Assembly (NCBI GenBank): GCA_028023455.1
Contig: JAQFVV010000014.1
Span: 1,181,336 to 1,245,335, forward strand
Direction of reading: 5' to 3'
DNA from: Epiperipatus broadwayi
Lineage: Eukaryota > Onychophora > Udeonychophora > Euonychophora > Peripatidae
Length of the DNA: 64,000 nt
A program made the translations under genes and the position numbers. Of the stretch, positions 51,701-64,000 are shown one piece after another. Numbering within the stretch: position 1 is the stretch's first letter; the number at the start of each line of letters is the position of its first letter. A model generated the notes under the pieces. It saw only the letters and a program-made list of their open reading frames with translations, was not told the origin of the DNA and made no database searches.

Positions 51701-54700
51701 AATGCTGCAAGTCATATACTATGTTTGATGCAGAGAAGGAAGTTAAAATTTTGTCATATAGGCAAGATAATTTATCATCGTTGAAAGATAATCAGAAAGA
51801 ATATCATTGGATAAATATCTACTTTAAATTTTGAGTTGGATTTTGTGCAAAATAGTTCTGGAAAGTTAAAAAAAAAATTACTTTCAAAATGTTGGTGTGT
51901 ATGCATACTATTATATATATATATATATAAACACACACACAGGCGCAAACAAAATTCGTGCACATGTAATGTTTTATATGTCTATTTCTATGTATATTAA
52001 TTAACAGAAAAAAAAATGTTAAAATTTGTGACATTTGGATTATATAAAATAAGATATATAATATTTTATGCTTTTTTGTAAAAAAAAATTTTTTTTTTCT
52101 TTTTTAGAAAATGAAAATATATCTAACTGTGGTAAGTTTATTTATACTTGTTTTTAAATAGTTGTAATTATTTTTAATTTGTCTGTATGTTCTATGTATT
52201 TTTTTTTTTCATTTCTCTTTATATATATGATTTTCATGCACAAGTTACTACATTTTTTTCTTTTTTCAAATATACATGTTTATGTTTATATTTCTAATTT
52301 TATAATTATTTACGATTACTTTGAAGTTTTTATTTTATTTTGGAAATTGTATGAAAATATATATTGTTTCAGTTATGTACTAATTTATACCATGATTTTT
52401 ATTTTATGGAAAGTATCGTAGATGACAAACATGGCTTATTGTTATTATATATATATTTATTTGTCAATTATTTTTTTCTAAAGTATCCTCGATTTTATTT
52501 TTTTTTTTTATTTTTTTTTTTTTTAATATTAAATTCCTTCAATTTTCGACCATTCATTTTAAATAAAATGGTTCCAATAAAATTTTTGAAAAAAGTCATT
52601 TTTATGAAATGTATGAATGCTTGATTCATTTACAATAAAACATGAAACTTATCTTTAGGAAATGATTAATTTTGATTAATATGATTTATATTTGTTTTTG
52701 TTTTGTTTTTTGAAAAAAAAGAAAAGAAAAATAAATAACTCATATTTTAATGTGAATGATATTGTCTTTATAATTAAAATGTATATGTATATTAGAATTT
52801 CTGAGTGAAAACAAGTTTAAAGTATTTTTACCACAAATTTTATTTAACAATATAAATATTTCATTATTTCTTGAATATTGTAGATGGTAGTTTTCATAAG
52901 TCTTATGCCTTTAAAATAGTTGGTTTCAGTATCGTAATTTTATTTAACACTTATTATTTATTAATATTTGAAATTGTTTAAAGTTTTGCTTATAGAGAAA
53001 TGTCAAAAATTTTTTTTGGTATGAATAATTTATCTTAATCAAAATTAGAAAACTTTGTATATATGTATAAATAAAAGCATTTATATATATATATTTAGAA
53101 TGATATATGGATTAAAAAATACTTTTGTTTATTAAATATATATATATATTCAGTATTATTATTTTGACTTATTGCATATTTGATTAACTACTGCAAATGT
53201 TACTGTTTTATTCTTCATTTATCTATTCAGTTTTTAAAATAATTTATGTGCTTTAGTGTTAGTGTTTTTTAGTGGAGTATCACATTTTTGTCACTTCATT
53301 TAGTCCTGTTATTTTTTATTATTTTTTTTTATTGATGAACATTTTATATTATAACAATCTCATTTATTCCAAAAAAAATCATAATGGTTTTCATTATTTG
53401 TCATGAATTATATTTTATCTATTTTAATTTTTTTTATTTATACCATAATAATTTTATTAATAAGAAATAATTTTAATTCTAAAAATGTATGAGTGTCAGA
53501 ATTATTTTTTTAACTTCGACATATATATATTCTGACATTTTGTTCACTGTCTTTATATGTATCTGTAACAGTTCAGCAAATAATAGTTGTTTTTTTTATA
53601 TATATCATTATAAATTATTTACTTGATAATATAATGCAGTTCCAGAATTAGGAATTAAATGTTGGTCAATTTTCTATGCTAATTTAATCATTAATGTTAA
53701 ATATTTAAAACTAAAGACTTAAAAATAATATTAATTGATAGTAAATATGGTTAATAATCTGCATTTTTTAATATTTACTTTTGTTTTCTGAAATAACATA
53801 TGATATATTTTTGCATTAATAAATGGTGTTTAAATGATGACACCCTTGTGGTACTTGATATTTTGACCCATACACACACACACATATATATATATTCAAT
53901 CATCTGTAATTGTGATTAAATTTAAGGTCTATTATTGACAATTTTATAATTTTAAAATTTTCAAAGAAAAAAAGTTTACATATCTCTATTAATAATGTTT
54001 GCTTATTAAATATAAACTTATTAATAATGTTTATTTATAAAATATTTTTCCAATGTAAATTTAATAATGATTATTAAAAATGATAGGGGATATGTGTAAA
54101 TAATCTCTTATGTTCTTTGATTTTATCAATATATTTTCTTTTCTGAGTTAATTTTGGAATAGTATATATATATAAATTTAAATAAAATCGTTATTATACA
54201 AATATTTACAAAATTGTAATATTTGGAAAAAGACTCTGTCTGTCTCTCCCCCCCCCCCAATTTCATTTAATCTTTAATAATTCATTTATTTAATATACAA
54301 TAATCAGTTTAAAGAAAAGTAACAAGAAAAAAAAAAGATATTTTTAATATCATTACTAATGTCATTATTTCCAATAATATTTTCTTCCACTCTTATATAG
54401 AATTATTAATATATAAATCTAAAATTATAAAAGCCATTTACAGATATGAAATGGATGTTTAATTATTCAGTAAAGTTTAACCTGTTAATGTCTTTGATAT
54501 TGGAATGTTAATCATATGGAACCCACATTACAAGATAAATATTTAAAAAAATTAATCTGTTTTTGATACACTCTCATAATGAAATATATCAGTTATAAAT
54601 ATTAAATAATCATAAAAATTTTCATAAAATTATCCTCCTGAATATTATTATCACTAATTTCTTCTCCAAATTATGACTCAAAGATTAACATTATAAAAAA

Positions 54701-55361
54701 AGGTTCTCAATATTTTTCTTTTTAAAAGGTATTACATAATACACATAAATTTACACCTATTTAAAGATTTTGCAAATAAAGATATTTTTGATTTTGATTC
54801 CAATAACTTTTTCTAGAGCTCTCATTAACAAAAGTACAATCTCTAATTCTCATCTGCTATTCATTCTGGGATTTATTTATTTTCATATATCTCTACTTTA
54901 ATATTATTATTTGCTATTGTTATTATTTATTTGTTTTATTTATTATTCTTTATATGTAATATATAATTTGCTTAAAGCTGTGATATTATGTTTAATATGT
55001 TCATGGTGTTTGAACTTTTTTTTTTAACATAAGAATATTTTTCAAAATTATCTGTGTTCATTTTTTTTAATATCAGACATTTTCTGGTTAAGTCCCAGAG
55101 GACTGATTAGAATCCATACATATATATAGCTTCTTTATACATTTACAAGTTTTCTTTTTCTGAATTTTTCATATTTTGCTTTTATCAAGAATTTGACACA
55201 AATAATCTGGAATGAATGTAATGTGGATAGTGCATGTAAAAATTGCATTGTTCCTAATTTTGCTAAGCATATAGCTAATTCGATTGTAAAAAAAAAGTTA
55301 TACTGTTCTTTCTACTTTTCCATTCTTTCAGTTTGCTAATGTTTATTGTTTATTCTTATAT
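45703..55361. other. 9.7 kb AT-rich desert
   Basis: No supported gene, RNA or element. It contains many poly-T runs (47,911; 52,080-52,110; 52,498-52,525), short TA tracts (51,912-51,928; 53,138; 53,886; 54,162) and a C10 run near 54,249. Short frames are Phe/Ile/Tyr-rich and look random. Old, unrecognisable repeats are likely. Confidence 0.5.
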
Positions 55362-55417
55362 ATATATAACTGAATATTTGTAAATACGTAACTTAATAAT
55401 TAAAAAATATTTTATCC

Positions 55418-55465
55418 ACTTAGGAGCACTTTCGATTATCCTAGTAACCTATTTCAACTAAAGCT
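55418..55465 (-). ncRNA. Hammerhead-like remnant in PLE tail, minus
   Basis: Minus strand: UUGAAAU, GGUUAC...UAAUC able to pair, GAAA (55,433-430), GUGCUC. The layout and the following AAGTGGATA resemble the palindrome at 45.5 kb, but the CUGANGA box is lost. Probably inactive; homology to a ribozyme is inferred from position and helix II. Confidence 0.3.
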
Positions 55466-55473
55466 TTGAAATG

Positions 55474-56190
55474 CTAACTTTCCCACAATTCCGTGATCTT
55501 AATGTTTGCTGCTTGCCTGTTAATCAATTCATATTTATATTTGTTTATTAGCATAGCTTCTTTAATTTTTCTTTTGTTGTTATTTTTTTCAATTTGTAAT
55601 ATTTTTGCACTGTTAAAATTGAAGTCAAAGCCATAAATACATGATTTATTATGGTCGTAAAAAACAGATGCTGAAATATTATTATCTACTATGCAATTTT
55701 CTTTTAATTTCTGAACACGTTTTAATAATAGCAAGTGTTCTTTAGTTCTTTTTTCCGACGTACATCTAGATTCACCTATATATCCATCACCACACCTATG
55801 TATCCATTTATATATGACACAATTTTTATTTATAAATGAGGTTTTATCTTTGGAGTTATTTATTAATTTGTTTAATGTAGGAGGTGTGTAAAATGCAACG
55901 TCACATATATCTTTATAAATTTTCCTTATGAACTTTACTTGATAATTTGAAATATATGGGATTGATATCCATATTTTTTTATTAGCAGGAGAATCAATAT
56001 TATTATTAAGATTTTTATTTTTATATTTTATATTAAAATCTCTAATAACATTATATATGTGATTATAACTGTAGCCAACATTTAACAATTCATTTGAATA
56101 TATTTCAATATTTTTGCCTTTGTCTATTGAATATTTGCAAAGACTATTATTTCTAAATAAAAAGGACTTCAAACCTGCCATTTTGTGTGA
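55474..56190 (-). CDS. PLE C-terminal frame with GIY-YIG domain
   Basis: About 238 codons are open on the minus strand to a stop at 55,474-476; there is no credible start because the element is 5'-truncated at 56,190. Near residues 70-80 is KKIWISIPYISNYQVKF, the PLE linker motif, followed by TPPTLNKLINNSKDK. The endonuclease begins V-I-Y-K-W and contains CGDGYIGES (intact YIG), an Arg-bearing helix (EKRTKEH), a spacer, and KRKIKEAMLINKY with the conserved Glu; it ends in I-T-E-L-W-E-S. Only a Val-Ile-Tyr in place of Gly-Ile-Tyr departs from the family. The reverse transcriptase is absent, so any protein could not mobilise the element alone. Confidence 0.7.
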   Translation of the reverse strand, partial: SHKMAGLKSFLFRNNSLCKYSIDKGKNIEIYSNELLNVGYSYNHIYNVIRDFNIKYKNKNLNNNIDSPANKKIWISIPYISNYQVKFIRKIYKDICDVAFYTPPTLNKLINNSKDKTSFINKNCVIYKWIHRCGDGYIGESRCTSEKRTKEHLLLLKRVQKLKENCIVDNNISASVFYDHNKSCIYGFDFNFNSAKILQIEKNNNKRKIKEAMLINKYKYELINRQAANIKITELWES

Positions 56191-56804
56191 CAAATGAATT
56201 GTTAAATGTTGGCTACAGTTATAATCACATATATAATGTTATTAGAGATTTTAATATAAAAATAAAAATCTTAATAATAATATTGATTCTCCTGCTAATA
56301 AAAAATATGGATATCAATCCCATATATTTCAAATTATCAAGTAAAGTTCATAAGGAAAAATTATAAAGATATATGTGATGTTGCATTTTACACACCTCCT
56401 ACATTAAACAAATTAATAAATAACTCCAAAGATAAAACCTCGTTTATAAATAATAATTGTGTCATATATAAATGGATATGTAGGTGTGGTGGTGGATATA
56501 TAGGTGAATCTAGATGTACGTTGGAAAAAAGAACTAAAGAACACTTGCTATTATTAAAACGTGTTCAGAAATTAAAAGAAAATTTCATAGTAGATAATAA
56601 TATTTCAGCATCTGTTTTTTACGACCATAATAAATAATATATTTATGGTTTTCACTTCAATTTTAACAGTGCAAAAATATTGCAAATTGAAAAAAATAAC
56701 AACAAAAGAAAAATTAAAGAAGCTATGCTAATAAACAAATATAAATATGAATTGATTAATAGGCAAGCAGCAAACGTTAAGATCACGGAATTGTGGGAAA
56801 GTTA
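56191..56804 (+). pseudogene. Inverted PLE GIY-YIG copy, broken
   Basis: Plus-strand sister of the preceding frame. A 7-bp deletion in the early part shifts the frame, and a C-to-A type change after the conserved H-N-K creates a TAA near 56,635. Other differences are scattered single substitutions. The stop equivalent is at 56,802-804. Its decay against an open minus-strand sister suggests drift after insertion, or two different source copies. Confidence 0.7.
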
Positions 56805-56812
56805 GCATTTCA

Positions 56813-56862
56813 AAGCTTTAGTTGAAATAGATTACTGGGATAATCGAAAGCGCTCCTAAGTG
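56813..56862 (+). ncRNA. Hammerhead-like remnant in PLE tail, plus
   Basis: Mirror of 55,418-55,465: UUGAAAU (56,822-828), a helix II region, GAAA (56,846-849), GCGCUC. It has the same defects in the first core box. Confidence 0.3.
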
Positions 56863-56920
56863 GATAAAATATTTTTTAATTATTAAGTTACTGTATTTAC
56901 AAATATTCAGTTATATAATT

Positions 56921-58530
56921 ACGTATATTGTTTTTAAAAATACAGACATCGAATCATAATATTATATATATATATTGTTCAATTTTTCAAAGTTTCAAAC
57001 TTTTTATTGTTTTGTATGTTAGAATCAGTTTTATCAAAGTTTATATATATATTGAAATGAAAATGTTTTACTCATTTCATTGTCAGCTACATACTCTGTC
57101 ATATGATTGAGAGATTATTTTCAGAACTGGGATGTTGCTGATAAATATATAATTCAAAAGTTTTAAAAAAAATATTTAATGTACTAGTAATATGAATATT
57201 TAAATATATAAATTTTTGATTGTCATATTAAAAAAGTATAGTGAGTTTGTTAATAAAAAGAAAAATATTTAAGTGAAATAAATAAATTATGTTAAGATTT
57301 TCTCTTGTCAAAAAATATTGGAATATATTACAAAATAATTGTTAAAAATAGATTTTAAATTGTTAAATAAAAAAAAGTGTAAGCCTGTTTTCATAAGAGA
57401 TTTGAAAATAAGTGCTTTGCAAGTTCATTTAATTAAATGGTGAAAGTGTTTCCCAAATCCATGTAATTAAATTAAAATCCAGTCATAAAGTTTCACAAAT
57501 AAAATATTAAATGTCAAAAAACAAGATTAATATAGCCTATGAAAAACAAGTGTTCAAAAACAAAAAGTAAAACTTATATAAAGTCAATTATTCTTAAAGC
57601 TGTCAAGTTGGATTTTCACTCTATTCAAATGATACTGGAACTTCATTATGCTGACTGAGTAGATCAGAGGGAAAACTGACAACTGCTGAAATTTATCTAG
57701 GATATCTTGAACTTTCCAATCTAATTTTGAATAAATATCTAGTTAAAATGAAGATACAGCACTTATTTCATATATCAAAACTCGAGATTGTTAAAGAATA
57801 TTATGACCACTTACAAATTGATTAGTACTTGCTATCATGAAGAAAACAAACCACAGTTCTATAACTCGATTTGTAAGTTTTAAAAAAAACTATTTAGTAT
57901 CTTAACCATTTTAAGTTTTATTTTAATGTATATTTAATACTGACAAGCTATATTTTATATTATAAATTATATAAAAACAGGAAAAAAACTAAAAATAAAA
58001 AGTTAGTTGCATTTTAATGCAACTGAATTTATTATTTTTTCTTCTATATTGTATTTATTATATATAGGGTACATTAATATTTTGTAAAAAACTTTTAATA
58101 AAAAATATTCAATTGATAAATCTTAATTTCTATTAACTTCTGTTTCAACTTTCTTAAAGGTCAATATTATTATTGCATTCTTTGATTTGTGATACATCTT
58201 TGTTCTGCAGATATTTGATGCATATCTTTAATAATAAGTTTTCTACTTCTTGAGCTGTTTCTTTTAAAGATATTGATAACTTTTTGCACTTTTGCATTCT
58301 TCATAGATTTAAATGGAATTCTTACTTTTTTATTTTAAATACTTTAAATTTCAAAAGTTATCATAATTATATAAGATACTTGTTATTTTTTAATTGTAGT
58401 ATATATTTTTTGTAATACTCTTCAATACTTCATAATGTTATATTTATTTTTAGTACTTTTTTCCTTTACATTTTCATTTAAAATGTGTGTCCACTTCATC
58501 TTAGTTTTATTAGCCTTTTTTATTTTAAAA

Positions 58531-58568
<38 letters not shown>

Positions 58569-61500
58569 TAAATGGTCATCATCAAATACCAAATGTAGAT
58601 ATGTGAGCCAGAGTTTCTTAGCATCCTTGTGTTCAGCTGCGACCAATTACTTTTGCTAGTTATTTTACAATTATCTGAATACAAGGAAAACAATATAATT
58701 TTATGTGTACATTATAATTATAAGAGAATCGTCATTCTTATAATCACAAGATTTATTTTTCTTTCAAAAAATCTCAAATGCTTTTTATTAAAATTATCAG
58801 GCATTTGAGAAGTGCCACTGTAAATCTAGAGGAAAATGGGATAAACTCATGATAGTAGCTACAAAGTGTTTAGAAGTAGTTCATATATGTATTTTTAGGT
58901 TTAAATAATTATATACTAATAATAAATAGTATTAATATTTGTAATGGTAGAAGAGTTTGGAATGAACATTAGTAATTTTCTCTCTATAGTTAATAACAAC
59001 CCTTCCCCTTATGTATTTTGATATATTTACTATATTCTCAAAGTCAAATCATCTATATTTCTTTCAGTCAATATTATTTTTTTATTTTTGTTTTTGGTAT
59101 ATTTTGACACATTTGATACATTAATTTCTGGCTGCATCTTTTTTTTTTAATATGTTTTGATCTAATTGTTATCTCTTTAAACAGTATGTTTCTTTAATGA
59201 ATGGCTCACTGGTAGATCATAAATTGATTCATTATTATTGTCTCTAATTTTGGCATTATTAATTAATCCATTTATTGTCATTTTTTGTTCTTTTTTTTCT
59301 TTGCTTTTGTAAATTATTTATAATTTTTGCTATCATATTGTTTTTTTTAAATTCACTTTACAAGATTAATAAACTTTTCATTTTCCTTTAATTTATACTT
59401 GTATTTGCAATAATAATTATGGATGTATAATGACATCTATAGTTTTTATTAGTAAACCTTTTAAAAGGGATTTTTATTATTATAGTTGCATTATATGAAA
59501 TATTGGTTTTATCTTTATTTATCAAAATGTTTTTTTCTTAAAAGTTTTAAAATATATAAATTATTTTCATTATTTTTTTCTGCTTGTTATTTTGTTTGTT
59601 GTTACTTTTTTTATCTTTGTTTATTTTTTAAGTTTTAGTTTAATTTTTTTTACATATTTGAGATTTAATATGAACACGCAATTTTTTGTATACATGATTT
59701 TTTTCTATGCATTTTTTGCACAGCCATGTATATTGCACATGTGTGGTGTTTTTTGTACTTAAAGAATTAATTATTATTTTTTGTAAAGTTTGATTAAAAA
59801 ATAGTTGAAGTTTTTTTTTTTTTTTTTGTAAAAAAATAAAGAAGATAATTATCACAATAGATTATCAGTTAATTTATTAAAAAAGATTATTAAAATAAAT
59901 TTATTCTATTATTAGATATGCAAATGACTTTTAATATTTAAGTTTTCAAGGAGCTAGTTGGCTGTATTTTTTTGATGAAAACCATTCCTCTCCTTGAAAC
60001 ATTAAAAGTGGCTGTGTAGACAAGTAATTGTGTTTTATTTTTTATTTATTTATATATTTCTTTTAGTTACTTTATATATTTTTTTGTGTTTTCATCTATA
60101 TAAACAAATGGAGAGTTATTTTTTTGTCCATTGGTCAGAATTGTAAGACAGTAATTCCACCATTTGTGGGAATTAGAGATTTGGTGAATTCTTTATCCTG
60201 ACTTTTGTATATCCTATAATTTGATCATATCTCCCCAGTCTATTTTTAACCAACTTTATTATCCTGCTCTTAATTTTATAGTTAGTTAGATTACTGAGCT
60301 AACTAAATTTTAAGAAAAATGGTAGTTTATACTTGAACATTAGTTTAGACCATGTTAAGACCCTTTTAAAACTAGAGATACATTTAGTCACAAATTTGCC
60401 ATGGCTTGTGTACATTCTCTGATTTAACTATTTCTCTTTGACTAACTTTTTCAAGCTAATGACCCTCACAGATTTCTGAAGTGTATAATGAGGTGATAGT
60501 AAGTTTTATTAAGGAGTTTACTTTTTACCATTAATGATACAAATTGTTTAACTTGATAATGAATTCAATGTAGTTTTTGTACACTGTTAGTGAATACATC
60601 AACATCTTTGAAGAATTAATCCTTTTTCTGATGGCAGTGCTGCTCATGTAATGGCATATATTATCAGGCAGCATTGTGCACACATATATACATGCACACT
60701 CACATGGAGAGGTATTTTTTCAGGATCCATTGATGGAAATATCAATAACAATTGTTCACCATTGACAACTAGTATTTCTTCACCTTATGTATATTCTCTG
60801 GTTTGGCTTTCTCTCCCAGTCTTTGGCATACACATTGGTTGAATAAGTAATCATGTTAGTACTTTCCCTTAATGTTTTTTCATAAATAATGATGTTAAGT
60901 AGATGTCTATTGACTGTGATATTGAACTCAGCTTTGTTTTTAGACCATTGCATTCAAGTAAACCATTGGTCAAGAATTTATCAATCTTTTTGAAAAACTA
61001 ATTCTCCAACTAATGTTAGTGTTGTTTATGCTAATATTATCATGCAGATAGCACCTTTTTGAGAAGTATCAAGTAATCTTTTATATAACAGGTGTATAGG
61101 TTATAACATCATAGCTAAAATTATCAATTTTTGCAAAACTCTGCTGTTCAGAAAGCAAGATTCAAAGTCAAAGACTCTGCGTATATGAATAATTTGAATT
61201 GAATACTGGTTTCATTCACAATTGGTCAGATGCTTGTGATATCAGATATGATAATGGTCCTCTTTTCTTTCTGGACAAGAGTTTTAAGTGGGGATTTTAT
61301 TGATATTTTTATTTGAATTCCAATCATTTACCTCTTAAATTAATTTGGAAAAATATTTTAGGTCTTTAAATAGTACAAAGCATTTTTTTTGTTTTTCCGT
61401 TTGGTTATATATTTTCAAATTTCTTACTATTTATGTATTATATTTAATTCACATTTATTACAGCTGTATAAATTGTTTGAATTTACTATTTACTGATTTT

Positions 61501-61855
61501 AAATATTTTTGAAGTAGTTAAATCTTTATAGAGTTGCATAAACTTTCATTACTAATACAGTGACAGTTCATATGTTCTTTTTTTTTTTTTTAATTTTCAG
61601 ATTCTATGCATGTAAACTATTTTCTGGTATTTTTTTTTTTTTTATTTGGGCTTCATAATTGATATGTTAATAGGCATTTTGTTGGTTAAAAAAGCAATCA
61701 CACATGTTAAACATTATTTGATTCTTACATCAATATATTATGGTTTTAATACTGATTAAGGTAGGGTTCTGATAGAATTCATTATTATCTTTATATTTAG
61801 TAAAGCTTGAAATCAGTTGATGGTGCTTTTTTGTATCTCAAACTTCGTGTATAAT
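56921..61855. other. 4.9 kb AT-rich sequence, no recognised gene
   Basis: Nothing coding is supported. It contains a TA tract (58,538-58,562), several poly-T runs and a possible diverged duplication at 60,400-61,055. Short frames are unrecognised. Confidence 0.5.
60400..61055. repeat. Possible ~380-bp diverged duplication
   Basis: Blocks in 60,405-60,690 (ATTCTCTGATTTAAC; CTGATGGCAGTGCTGCTCATG; ATTATCAGGCAGCA) recur in order in 60,791-61,050 (ATTCTCTGGTTTGGC; CTAATGTTAGTGTTGTTTATG; ATTATCATGCAGATAGCA). Similarity is weak and judged by eye. Confidence 0.35.
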
Positions 61856-61898
<43 letters not shown>

Positions 61899-61923
61899 CA
61901 CATATATATATATATATATATAT
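61856..61923. repeat. (CA)n(TA)n compound microsatellite
   Basis: CA repeat (about 61,856-61,879) followed by two TA runs. This order (CA then TA) also occurs at 44,483-44,532 and 43,892-43,928. Confidence 0.95.
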
Positions 61924-62349
61924 GCTTATAATTACTTGATAGAAAACTGTGCTTATGATTTAATACTATCTTGATAAGACGTATAAAATTCATGTAAAAA
62001 ATATGGTGATTATCATTATGTATTTTGATAGAACTTTTTTTGTTCAAATTCAAAAAATGCTGTAAAAAAAACAAACCAAGCCAATGTTTTTTTTTTATTT
62101 TTAAGTATTTGGTAAATTTCATCAAGATAGTTTTAAAGTACATACATTGAGTTTGGTGTTAATCAATCATAAACATTCATACACAAGAAAGTTTTATTTA
62201 AAAAAACAATTTATATTAAATTAAATACTACTTTTTAAAAAAGTAATTCAGTTTATTGTTACCTAATAACATTATTGAAATTTGTAATTATAATATAATA
62301 AATTATTTATAAATATACAATTTAATTGTGAATGAAATGTCATATGATC

Positions 62350-62354
<5 letters not shown>

Positions 62355-62415
<61 letters not shown>
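62355..62415. repeat. (TA)n microsatellite
   Basis: About 61 bp of TA directly abutting the TGTAAC end of the repeat that follows. Confidence 0.97.
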
Positions 62416-62418
<3 letters not shown>

Positions 62419-64000
62419 AACAGGATGGGGGGTATCAAGTTAGAAAGATATGTAAGTAATCTATATTTAAGAGAAGCATATGAGATCTCTGTGAGATCAT
62501 TGAGAGATCAGCCAGCTAACTCAGAAGAGGGCTAACTAAAAATATAATTATAAATTCAACCATATATCAACCAGCATTATCATTTAAAAAATAAGTACAA
62601 ATAAATACTCAAGAGAGATAACCATCCATCATCATTAACGATGGAAATTAACAAATCAGTACAATACATCAATACAGTAAATCAACAGTCAATCTTATGA
62701 CTGGATTTGAACATTAAAAATATAAATCAACAGTCAACCTTGTGACTGGATTGTAAATGGGTCTTCTGGAGACCAGGCTAACTATTGAGCCTTTGCCAGC
62801 TTGGGCAATTATTTAACCATTTAAATTTGGAGGCACAAACTAAGTGCTCATTCATCAGAATACATAAGAATCAAACAGTCGAAACAACAATGCTGGGACC
62901 TTTAAAACATGCTGATCATCATCAATGCTCAGGCCATTTGTAGTGGCCAACTATAAACTTCAATTTTTAACACGACTGAACTAAAATAAAATATAATGCA
63001 TGGGCTTTAAAGAATATTCTCTTTTGCACCAACCAGGATGATGATTGATCATCTCTGGATGTCCAAAGCACTAAATACACATCCCCATTTATATATTCAT
63101 CCTGTGCATGAATCTAGCTCAGAGAACAGAAGCTCTATTACTGTCTGTGACCAAGAGATGATGGAAACAATTTTAACAATTAAATATAAGTTTATTAATA
63201 ATAAAAAAAAATTAAAAAATTGAAATTAAGGTCTATGTGGCCACACATATAAATTAAGTCTTATACAATAAAAAAAATTATCACATTGATGATTTACAGA
63301 ATTACTATTCAAAATTTAAATTGTTACATGGATTTACATATATGTGTGCACAGACATCCAATTTCCATTAAACAATTAATCTATTTCAATTGACATTCAA
63401 TAACAACAAAAAATGATCCAAATTTACATATGTGTTATAATTGACAACATGCACACATATCTATATATGTGCATAAAATAACCTATTTGACTTGCTACAA
63501 AATAATTATCAAAATTTTAAATTATATAAAAATACAATAAATGATTGAAGTTTCAGTTAAATGAAATACATTTTACATAGTAGGTTTACTGAAGCGCATA
63601 TATATATATATATATATAATTTGCACAGGCATGCAATATATTAATTTATCTAGATGACATTAGTATTTATCACAATAAAATTATTACAGATTATTCTCGC
63701 AATTTAATTCTCTTTGCTGAATAGTTTTTTTTTTTCTTGAAACAAGTACTATCAAATTTTTGACAGGTGATTGTTAATTGATTTTAAATGTCTTTCTCTT
63801 TATTATTTTTTCAATAAACGAAAGATAAAATCGTTTTATAGAATTAAGAAAATATAAAATTCAAAATGATTTTCTGCTTAATTAGTTAATGCTGATGAAG
63901 TAGGCAAAGTGAGGTAGGAAAAGTGAATACATGAACAGCAGCTCCCCATGCCATGATAAGTAGGTAGCCAAGCATGGATTATCAAGTACCCAAGGCTCCA
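62416..64000. mobile_element. TGTAAC-ended repeat, copy 2 (runs off window)
   Basis: Starts TGTAACAGGATGGGG at 62,416 next to (TA)n. It is homologous, in reverse, to 38,000-39,484: GGTTAACTATTGAGCC-type, TGCTGATCATCATCAATGCTC-like and AGGATGATGATTGATCATC blocks match in order, as do AGGTTTACTGAAG (about 63,581) and TTGATTTTAAATGTCTTTCT (63,778). Similarity fades after about 63,850. Its other end lies beyond the window. The short plus frame at 63,038-63,223 is inside the repeat and is not a gene. Confidence 0.7.

Larger units (their letters stand above)
55362..56920. mobile_element. Two PLE 3' ends joined head to head
   Basis: A minus-strand copy (56,190 to 55,362) and a plus-strand copy (56,191 to 56,920) meet exactly at 56,190/56,191. 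They are highly similar over about 730 bp; the minus copy is 94 bp longer at its 5' side. Both include the GIY-YIG frame and about 110 bp of tail with shared TCGAAAG(T/C)GCTCCTAAGTG. Outer ends reach short TA runs. Inverted 5'-truncated copies are known for Penelope elements. Confidence 0.8.

Noticed and set aside
63880-63935. CTGATGAAGTAGG... followed by GGAAAAG as a hammerhead
   Set aside because: The first box fits, but the interval cannot form helix II and no closing helix I was found.

Overview
The window looks like a gene-poor, very AT-rich stretch (about a quarter GC by eye, not computed) of an invertebrate animal genome. The grounds are long TA, ATT and GATA/TATC microsatellites, tRNA-derived SINE heads, non-LTR retrotransposon debris, piggyBac-type sequences, and several Penelope-like element (PLE) remnants with GIY-YIG endonuclease domains. 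The species cannot be fixed from the sequence. No host protein-coding gene, rRNA or functional tRNA gene could be supported. Most longer open frames are translations of microsatellites or poly-T tracts.

Layout. 0-5.5 kb: AT-rich DNA with a broken PLE end (806-1110, minus) and a 119-bp tandem duplication. 5.5-7.7 kb: an element bounded by ~55-bp inverted repeats, holding a T-rich minisatellite, a long (ATT)n tract and a cysteine-rich frame. 8.05-14.48 kb: a giant inverted repeat whose core switches from TATC-type to GATA-type repeats near 10,590, with a foldback element inserted in its right arm. 15-22 kb: decayed LINE, PLE and piggyBac transposase fragments and a cluster of hammerhead-bearing units (21.17-22.22 kb). 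22.76-24.64 kb: a LINE 3' end split by a piggyBac-like element with exact TTAA duplications. 25.4-27.5 kb: a TA-duplicating inverted-repeat element and a SINE. 29.8-31.3 kb: a long (TATC)n tract abutting a hammerhead-bearing inverted pair. 37.0-39.5 kb and 62.4-64.0 kb: two inverted copies of one TGTAAC-ended repeat. 39.5-45.7 kb: a dense cluster of hammerhead units, foldbacks and the best PLE frame (44,540-45,235). 45.7-55.3 kb and 56.9-61.8 kb: AT-rich DNA with nothing recognisable. 55.36-56.92 kb: two PLE 3' ends joined head to head.

The unifying theme is a PLE and hammerhead ribozyme system. At least seven motifs keep the hammerhead layout (CUGANGA, helix II, GAAA, tiny helix III, NUH cleavage site, closing helix I), and eight or more decayed ones sit in related units or just past PLE stop codons. 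Units are about 400-475 bp, some in direct repeat (periods near 409, 455 and 473 bp). Every inverted pair seen has the same polarity: 5' ends joined at the centre and 3' ends outward, often against a microsatellite. Hammerheads in PLEs and in small circular-RNA-forming elements are known in animals. The family diversity, the non-autonomous units and the uniform head-to-head arrangement in one window are the points most worth following.
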